Below, piece after piece: positions 57,620-64,000 of a stretch of 64,000 nucleotides of DNA. The stretch comes from Chinchilla lanigera. Its lineage: Eukaryota; Chordata; Mammalia; Rodentia; Chinchillidae. The position numbers were made by a program, and so were the translations under genes. The notes under the pieces are model-generated. The model saw only the letters and a list, made by a program, of their open reading frames with translations. It ran no database searches and was not told the DNA's origin. Each line of letters opens with the position of its first letter. The first letter of the stretch is position 1. The stretch lies in contig NW_004955416.1 in the NCBI RefSeq assembly GCF_000276665.1, forward strand, positions 3,691,901 through 3,755,900, in the 5' to 3' direction.

Positions 57620-57770
57620 TTTTTTTTTTTTTTTGAGACAGGGTCTCACTATGCAGTTTGGGCTGGCTTTGAGCTCACTTTGTAGCCCACGCTAATCTTG
57701 AACTCACAATGATCCTCCTGCCTCAGTCTCCCGACTGCTGGGATTACAGGTGTGCACCACCACGCCGGGC
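57620..57770 (-). mobile_element. B1-like SINE, full length, with TSD
   Basis: Complement of a complete B1-like body: TTTGAGACAGGGTCTCACTA, ATGCAGTTTGGGCTGGCTTT, CTTTGTAGCCCACGCTAATC, GATCCTCCTGCCTCAGTCTC and GGTGTGCACCACCACGCCGG. A perfect 10-bp repeat, TCCTAGTGAT, flanks it at 57610-57619 and 57771-57780. Low divergence suggests a relatively recent copy. Confidence 0.92.
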
Positions 57771-57780
57771 TCCTAGTGAT

Positions 57781-59760
57781 ACTCTGAAGCCATCCCTTGG
57801 TATCATAGTTTCTTCAGAACTGATAGGACTGAAAAGGGCCCTTTGGCATGGCACTTGATCTGGTGCCTGCTGTCTCAGGGGTCAATATTACTGTCAATAA
57901 ATGCCTAGGTCTACACAATCTTTTAAGGAACTTACTGTCTCCTATGGCAGACTTGACAGCTAGTATGTACTTTCTCCCTCGGTATCCATAAGAAAGCAAA
58001 CACATCAATTCGATAGACATAAGTAAAAAGGGGAACCCATTTGCCACCACGCTTGTTTACAATGGGAGGAATTCAAACGTGCTAAACCACAAACATATAT
58101 ATTGAAAATTCCAGAGGTAAGGCTGACTCAGGTGAAAATGATCCCTGCCTGACAAAAATCAGGACTTGAGCTCACACCCTCTCTTGGCACAGTTGTTTCT
58201 GTTCTGGCTGTGTCCTGGGGCATGCTCTGCTACCGAGGTGACAAGGTAGCTTTAGCACCTCCCAAGCACAAATTCTGTCTTCTGAACAATCCTCTTAAAA
58301 CACACAGAGACACAGACTCAGACACATAGACACACATGCGCACTCATGCACATCATCTATTTCCCCAAAATGTTTAAAAATAAAAGTTCTAGGCCTGATC
58401 ATCACGGTTTAGAATTGAGTTTTGCAGCCAGCTTGGACTAATTGTTGAGTTCGGGGGCATAAAACCCACCTATTTGTTCCTCTGGACGACACTCACCCTT
58501 GGGATTGAGAACAGCGTCAGTGCCAGACAAATGAAATGTGAGAAACAAGAATGGAGGTCCCCTAATAAATGGAAGTGGACGTAGCAGATGATAGACAAAC
58601 AGGTGGATGGATGGGTGGATGGATGGATAAATAGATACCTATTAAAAACCTTTTTTTTTTTTTTAAAAAACCTTTTTTTTTTTATAGCTAGTCTTCAAAT
58701 GTTTTACCAGAAAAAGAAAACAAAAAAGATGGAGTAGGGATTGTTCCCATAAAAATGCAAAGACAGAACTGTTGCTGAGTGTGAACATGATGGACCTTTA
58801 CATGTTTTATAATAAAGAAGCAAAAAAAATAAGCATAATGGTGAAGCATCTCACAAACACGCTGGTGCTGTTAGCAAATGAGGAAGCAGAATCAGAGGTA
58901 AATTTGTGATGACCCATGCCATCTGCTGTCCGGCATGGTCTAGTACAAAACTGAAAATTCTTTCACCAAATACCACAGCCTTTCAACAAAAGCAGCAGCC
59001 ATTTATTCAAGGTGTTGGGTACGAAATGACTAATCAGAAATGTACCTCCTCGGGTGACTATCTCTGATAATCCCACACTGCTTGCAGTAGGAATAAATGT
59101 GTCAGAGGCAGTTAAGTGAATTTAAGAAGGATGCTATGGGGTGAAAGGTGCATGTGACCGTGTTTTGTAACGACTTAGACAGAACTTGTGTTGGAAGATG
59201 CTTCACAAATATGTAAAATAGTAACAGAGGGGAAATCCTTCATGCAATGTCTAGCATTGAAGGGATATTTCTGGATTAAGACACCAAAGCATGTGCTTAT
59301 CCACATGCTAACTGAAAGAAAAATGTCTTTAAGGTATAGAAACAGAGAAAATAAAAGAAAGAGTAAAATAAGGAAACGATGTAAATCTTGTGGGGAGAAA
59401 AATCATTCTTGTTTTGCAAAAACTTGTCATTTATTGGTAGATTCTTCATAGGATATTGGAAAACATGAGTATAAAGGCTATTTAGGATAACTGCTGCTAC
59501 AGATGCTAATACATGCACTGACATTGCTTTAGTATTTCTAATGTGGAAAAGGATGATACATTGAAAACAGTCCAACTCTAGGTCTTTCGGTTTCTACAGG
59601 TTTTTCATTCTAGCCAGCCCCTCCTCCCACTTGCCCCTTTTCACATTCCTCCTCCTTTGAAGCTCTGAAGGGGATAAGAGTTTCCTAACTTTATGTGTTT
59701 TTAATTAATTTTATCAAAAATTTTTTAAAAATTAATTTTATCTTTATACTTTTGATATAA
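57781..59760. other. Unassigned DNA with a GGAT tract and poly-T
   Basis: A (GGAT)n tract lies at about 58602-58628, followed by two poly-T runs at about 58652-58683. No gene or interspersed repeat was assigned. Confidence 0.4.
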
Positions 59761-59818
59761 ATAATGATCACATTTATCAACGGGAATTTGTACCTGCATA
59801 TAATATATCTTGATTCTT
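59761..59818. repeat. Dispersed repeat, copy B of a 58-bp match
   Basis: Gap-free partner of 15011-15068 (about 84% identity). It is followed here by a pyrimidine-rich tract (59819-59965) and then by L1 ORF2 sequence, so the repeat may be part of a LINE-related or composite insertion. Confidence 0.6.
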
Positions 59819-59965
59819 CCTTTTTCCCTAATGACTTCCTCTCCTGTCCACCCGCTCCTCCTCATTTACAAAAGCTTTGTTTCCATTTTTCCCTCTATTT
59901 TTTTCTTTTCCCTCCCTTTCTTTTCCCTCTCCCCCTCCCTTGTCCCCCTTCCCATTGGAACATTT
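59819..59965. repeat. Polypyrimidine tract
   Basis: The plus strand is almost all C and T (CCCTCCCTTTCTTTTCCC, CTCCCCCTCCCTTGTCCCCC). It explains three overlapping Pro/Phe/Ser-rich frames at 59764-60182. Confidence 0.85.
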
Positions 59966-60041
59966 TCTTCCTATTTCCCAATATCTATTACACAATTTGG
60001 TCCACGTTTATCCTTTTGGTTTCTCACACTCCACCCCAGAC

Positions 60042-60507
60042 AAAATAACTATTATCAAGAAATCAATCAATAACAAATGCTGGAGGGGCTGTGGGGAAAA
60101 GGAGCCCTTCTCCACTGTTGGTGGGAGTGCAGACTTGGGCAACCACTGTGGACATCAGTGTGCAGATTCCTCAAAAAACTAAAACTAGAGCTTCCATTTG
60201 ACCCAGCTATTGCCCTTCGTGGGATCTTCCCAAAAGAATTAAAAGCATCAACCACAGTGGTACACACACACCCATGTTTACAGTGGCACAATGTATAATT
60301 GCTAGATGTTGGATTAAGCCAAAATGTCCACGAACAGATAAATGGATAAAGAAGGTATGCATTTTTTATACAATGGAATACTACTCTGCCATGAAGAAGG
60401 ATAAACTTGAGACATTTCTAGGTAAATGGATGCACCTTGAGATTATACCCTTAAGTGACATAAATTGGACACACATGCTTAAATATTGCATTGTTTCTCT
60501 GGTTTGA
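60042..60507 (+). pseudogene. L1 ORF2 C-terminal fragment, frameshifted
   Basis: Translations match the C-terminal region of L1 ORF2p: [15 protein letters not shown] from 60057, then [15 protein letters not shown] and [20 protein letters not shown], then [13 protein letters not shown] and [15 protein letters not shown], ending in YCIVSLV and a TGA at 60505-60507. Matching segments fall in three frames, so there are frameshifts near 60100 and near 60274. The endonuclease and reverse transcriptase domains are absent. It is a dead, older copy of the LINE family at 27946. Confidence 0.85.
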
Positions 60508-60584
60508 GAAAATTATTCTTTTGATTTACAGGATTAAAGCAATTATGAAAAAAGATAATCTGGAGAAAACTTTCATCTTCTCAT

Positions 60585-61530
60585 GAGGTATTTACTGAGT
60601 CACTGCTTTATGACAGTCACTCTTTGGTCTTTCTAGAAATATAACACATAAGTCAAATAGATGTGGTGTCCAACATCAAAGAATTTACAGTCTAGAGAGA
60701 TTGGTAGTAGTCAAAGTATCAAAAAAGGCTTCTACAGAAAAGGTTATTTAAGCTGAGATATTAAGAATGAGTGAAAAACAATCAGGCAAAGAGTATAGCG
60801 GAGTATGGACAAACCCTATGGACAAGAACATCCTAAGGCATAGGAAAAAACACAACTTTTATGCATAAAAAACACAGTCTGGGTTGTGTGCAAGAAGACT
60901 GGAGAAAGATGCTACTGGGTGAGGATGGAAGTACAGGTTGGTAACATCACACAGCGTCCTGTATACCCTGCTCAGGACGCTGGTCATCTCAGAGGCAGTG
61001 AAAACCTTGAACAGGCTTGAGCAGAGTAAAATCTGGAGAAGACATGTGCTTTAAAACAGTCATTCTGATTGTGATACGGAAGATTAATCATTATTTTCTA
61101 AGCTATGGGGACAGAAACACAGGCTGCGGAGTGCATATGGAACTATCTGGAGATTGACAGTAGAAAGAGCAAAAAGAAGAGGGAATGTTTAGGAGATCTA
61201 AAGGACAGAATGTAGGGATGAATTGCTTACGTGGGTAAAGGAAACTGAGGAGTCAAGGGTGACCTGTGGTTTTATTTTTGCCCATAGTCAGGAGACAGGA
61301 AACTCTGGAGAAGGAACCGGTCCAGGCTGAGGACTGGATGCTGAACTGCCTTGGCTACATTCAGCTTGGGATGCTTTTGATACAACCACTGATGAGAACA
61401 AGGTCGACAGTTTGATAAAATTAGAAGAGGAGTTTGAGGTGGAGATACATTTTTCTTAAAAGAAGCATTTGGTGATTGGGGATAAGAAAAGATCACCAGC
61501 AAGAAATACAGAAAGAAAGAAAGTTAATTT
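60585..61530 (-). mobile_element. L2 LINE, long antisense fragment
   Basis: From the 3' end inward the plus strand shows GGTATTTACTGAGTCACTGC, TCAAAGAATTTACAGTCTAG, TTTAAGCTGAGATATTAAGA, CTTTAAAACAGTCATTCTGA and AACTGAGGAGTCAAGGGTGA, in the order expected for the complement of the L2 3' region. About 945 bp, non-coding. It is the longest L2 remnant in the window. Confidence 0.7.
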
Positions 61531-62414
61531 TAAGAGCTTTAGGAAACTTCAACACTTAATGTTAAAATGAGCATAGCTTAAAATCAATACCCCAGAGAGA
61601 ATCCCTGATAAAAGGAAAGGCAGGACTGCTTCGAAGTCAGGACAAGAGAAAGCTGTAAGAAGAAAGACCTGCTGACTATGTGCAGCCTTCTGTTAGTGGC
61701 AAGCTCCTGCAAAGTCAGAGCAATTAATCCAAAAGAAACACCTCCCCTACTCAAGCAAATATTTTTTTAAAATGTTGATTCACACCACTAAACTACTTTA
61801 ATTTTTAAACACCAGAAATTTAACCTTCTACCCAAGATAGGCCTATATTATGTACAAGTTTAAATAGGCCCGGAAGATCACCCTTTACAAAACCACGGCT
61901 GCCACAGAACTGACTGCTGCAAAGTTTTGGTCTTGTTTTCACACAGGACTTAAATACTCTTAAATTAATGCAGTCTTCTTCTTGTGTCAGGATTTCCTTT
62001 AATATACCTGGGCACTTACACAAGTAAAAGGTCTGCGCATCAATGGTGGGTCTAAGAGGAGAAGACCAGAGTAACCATGGAATAAATGAAAGACGCTTAC
62101 ATCTCGCCTTCCAAGTATTACAGAATCCTGGGAGCTCTCCCTGGTGCTACTAATACAATGACCCTGCCTTGTTTGTTTGATGGTACCTTCACTCTTCTCT
62201 GTCCAAATGCCCTGGCAGAAATAACAACCCAAAGGGACATTGATTCTCTATTCCCGCCTCTGATTATGAGCACAGGATTACACCATGTCCACAACAACCT
62301 CCGACTCCTCCCGATTTTTCTTACTCCCATATAAAGCAAGGAAGTTCTAGGATGTAACTTTCCTTCTGCCTAACATTTCGCCATTAAAACTCCCAACCCT
62401 CACTATAAATTTAA
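61531..62414. other. Unassigned intergenic DNA
   Basis: Short overlapping frames at 61999-62339 on both strands have no recognised domain. No repeat was assigned. Confidence 0.4.
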
Positions 62415-62590
62415 AAAAAAAAAAAACTTTTTGCAGTAGTAGGATTGAACACAGGACCTTCACACTGAGAGCTACATTTCCAGCACATTTTAATTTTTTG
62501 AGATGGGATTAAGTTCCCCAGGCTGGGCCTGAACTTGGGATCCTCCTGCCTCAGCCTCCCAGAGTGCCGGGCTTAGAGACATATGCAACA
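62415..62590 (-). mobile_element. B1-dID dimeric SINE
   Basis: T-strand equivalent: a tail, then AGTAGGATTGAACACAGGAC and CACTGAGAGCTACATTTCCA (ID complement), a T linker, TTTTGAGATGGGATTAAGTT, CCAGGCTGGGCCTGAACTTG, GATCCTCCTGCCTCAGCCTC and CCAGAGTGCCGGGCTTAGAG (B1 complement). Confidence 0.78.
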
Positions 62591-62670
62591 CCCCAGCAGG
62601 TTCTTATGTCCTGTAACAAAAAAGTATAGAGCTTTAAGGAGGGTTAAATTCAATATGGATTATTCAATGT

Positions 62671-62760
62671 GGATTGGTAGCTCAATGGTAGAGCACATGC
62701 TTAGCGTGCCTCAGGCCCTAAGTTTAATCTCCAACACCAAAAAGAATAAAAATAAAAATG
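62671..62760 (+). mobile_element. Older ID-like SINE
   Basis: GGATTGGTAGCTCAATGGTA (A box), GCACATGCTTAGCGTGCCTC and AGGCCCTAAGTTTAATCTCC (B-box region), then AACACCAAAAAG and an A-rich tail. Just upstream CAATATGGATT and CAATGTGGATT form a small local duplication. Confidence 0.78.
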
Positions 62761-62781
62761 AGTTACCAAATATTAATTATT

Positions 62782-62925
62782 ATCATCCAAAATATAAGGC
62801 ACTGGCCAAGAATTATTTTAACCTTTACAAAATCCTTGAGACATAGGTAGCCTTATCATGTCCATTTTATGAATGATGATTCATACTCAACAAATTTAAG
62901 TAGCTGTGCTATGTTCTGCATGGAT
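62782..62925 (+). mobile_element. MIR SINE fragment, sense
   Basis: TTTAACCTTTACAAAATCCT, TGAGACATAGGTAGCCTTAT, CATGTCCATTTTATGAATGA and AACAAATTTAAGTAGCTGTG match MIR order. Confidence 0.55.
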
Positions 62926-63119
62926 GTCACTGAGCTATCTTTCTGCTACTCGACATTGCCTCCACAGGCCTGAAGCCACAGCTGAACTTGGTCAGTTATC
63001 CATCTAGTCCTGTGGCATCTGCCAGACTGTGTCTGCTTCTCTGAATACCCTCAAGCTTTGAGTCCAGTGTAACGTCCCATCCAAAAATTCTGACTTAGAT
63101 TCATTCCTACCTTTCCTTC

Positions 63120-63240
63120 ATAAGGATTAAGAAAATAGAGCAGCAAAGATTACATACCTTGCACACAGAAAAGCTAGAACTTGAACCTCATTTTTAGACT
63201 AGTATAAGGTACCTTCCCCCATATAGCACCAAGAAGGACA
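63120..63240 (+). mobile_element. MIR SINE fragment, sense
   Basis: AGGATTAAGAAAATAGAGCA, CAAAGATTACATACCTTGCA, CACAGAAAAGCTAGAACTTG and AACCTCATTTTTAGACTAGT resemble the 3' half of MIR. Confidence 0.5.
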
Positions 63241-63364
63241 TATTAAAAGCTTCTGTTCAAATATCATTAACTAAGAATGCTACTCATCCATTGACCACTG
63301 GCCTCCAGAAATTTATTTCCTTTCTTACGTGCATGCTCCCCAATTCTTTTGAAGTGATTGTTCA

Positions 63365-63470
63365 CCTGTTTTGTAGATGGGAATATCAAGAGGCAGAAAG
63401 TTTAAAGAGCTGATGAAAGCACAAGTAATACAAGGTGGATTTGGATTTCAGAACAATTCTTTCTGAATAT
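63365..63470 (+). mobile_element. MIR SINE fragment, sense
   Basis: CTGTTTTGTAGATGGGAATA, AGAGGCAGAAAGTTTAAAGA, then CACAAGTAATACAAGG and GGATTTGGATTTCAGAAC fit the MIR core. Confidence 0.55.
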
Positions 63471-63641
63471 TCTCTCTCACACAAACTCATTTGCTTATAA
63501 CGCATGGATTCTTATGGTTCTCTTTTTCACCATATCTTAACAGGAGTTGTATGATACAAGTACTCTGATCACTTTAATAATGTCAGTCTTGTAAGTCCCT
63601 TTTGGAATCTTAAAGTAAATGTAACTCTGATTTTTAAAAAT

Positions 63642-63838
63642 TGCCAGGCATAATAGTACGTTCCTCTAATCCCAACTACTCAGGGAGCAAAGGTAGGAAG
63701 ATCACAAGTTCATGAATAGCATAAGCAGCTTAATAAGAACCTGTCTCATAATTTAAAAATAAAATTTTAAAAGGGCTAGAATTGTTGTTCTCTAATGTAG
63801 TGCTTTCCTAGTTTCAATCCTCAGTACCACAAAATGAA
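63642..63838 (+). mobile_element. B1-dID dimeric SINE
   Basis: B1 part: TTGCCAGGCATAATAGTACG, TAATCCCAACTACTCAGGGA, AGGTAGGAAGATCACAAG and GAACCTGTCTCATAAT, then an A-rich linker. ID part: AAGGGCTAGAATTGTTGTTC and AGTTTCAATCCTCAGTACCA, then an A-rich end. It is degraded but its order is clear. Confidence 0.78.
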
Positions 63839-64000
63839 ATATTTTTTTTCTTCCTAGTGTCCATATTCTACGTGCAGCCCATTGAGGTTTTAAGTTGAGA
63901 AGCATCTCATAGGTTAAAAAGACAACAATTTGTAAGATTTCAGCGAATAATAAATATACTGCTGCATAAATGTTAAAGCTGAATGTTCCGATGTGTACAA

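Noticed and set aside
59764..60182. Overlapping Phe/Pro/Ser-rich frames
   Set aside because: Produced by the polypyrimidine tract. Only the last part has real homology, to L1 ORF2, and it is annotated as such.

Overview
The window looks like intergenic or deep-intronic mammalian nuclear DNA from a rodent. It is AT-rich, has no credible protein-coding gene, and is full of interspersed repeats. Two SINE types identify a rodent: 7SL-derived B1-like elements and tRNA-derived ID-like elements. Older dimers with a B1-like left part and an ID-like right part (B1-dID type) are also present. From memory this dimer occurs in dormice, squirrels, beavers and guinea-pig relatives and not in mouse or rat. 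By elimination the ID consensus fits beaver (Castor) best, but the species is an inference at about even odds.

Layout. 1-4.5 kb: MER5A and L2 debris, with one L2 split by a hAT-Charlie element, then a MIR. 4.5-15 kb: one B1-dID dimer, an LTR-like repeat near 7.6 kb, several MIRs near 12.4-13.1 kb, and two ultra-short retroinsertions at 9.6 and 12.1 kb. 15-38.7 kb: the SINE-rich part, holding B1, ID and B1-dID copies, two MaLR-like LTRs (19.6 and 38.2 kb), an old ERVL-like LTR interrupted by a SINE (31.9-32.7 kb), and two 5'-truncated L1 3' ends with intact target-site duplications. 38.7-51.0 kb: about 12 kb with no recognisable SINE and only one faint CR1/L3 fragment plus simple repeats; it is the best place to look for conserved regulatory DNA. 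51.0-64 kb: a triple tandem ID cluster, L2 remains on both strands, a frameshifted L1 ORF2 C-terminus at 60.0-60.5 kb, and more SINE and MIR copies.

The longest open frames (up to 130 codons) are chance frames or lie inside repeats. No tRNA, rRNA, snRNA or CRISPR array was recognised. I saw no undescribed biological system. The more interesting signals are the retrotransposition scars with precise target-site duplications, a three-copy SINE stack at one L1-endonuclease site, a 63-bp local duplication of unknown origin, and the SINE-free 12-kb block. All family names come from recognition by eye, without a database search.
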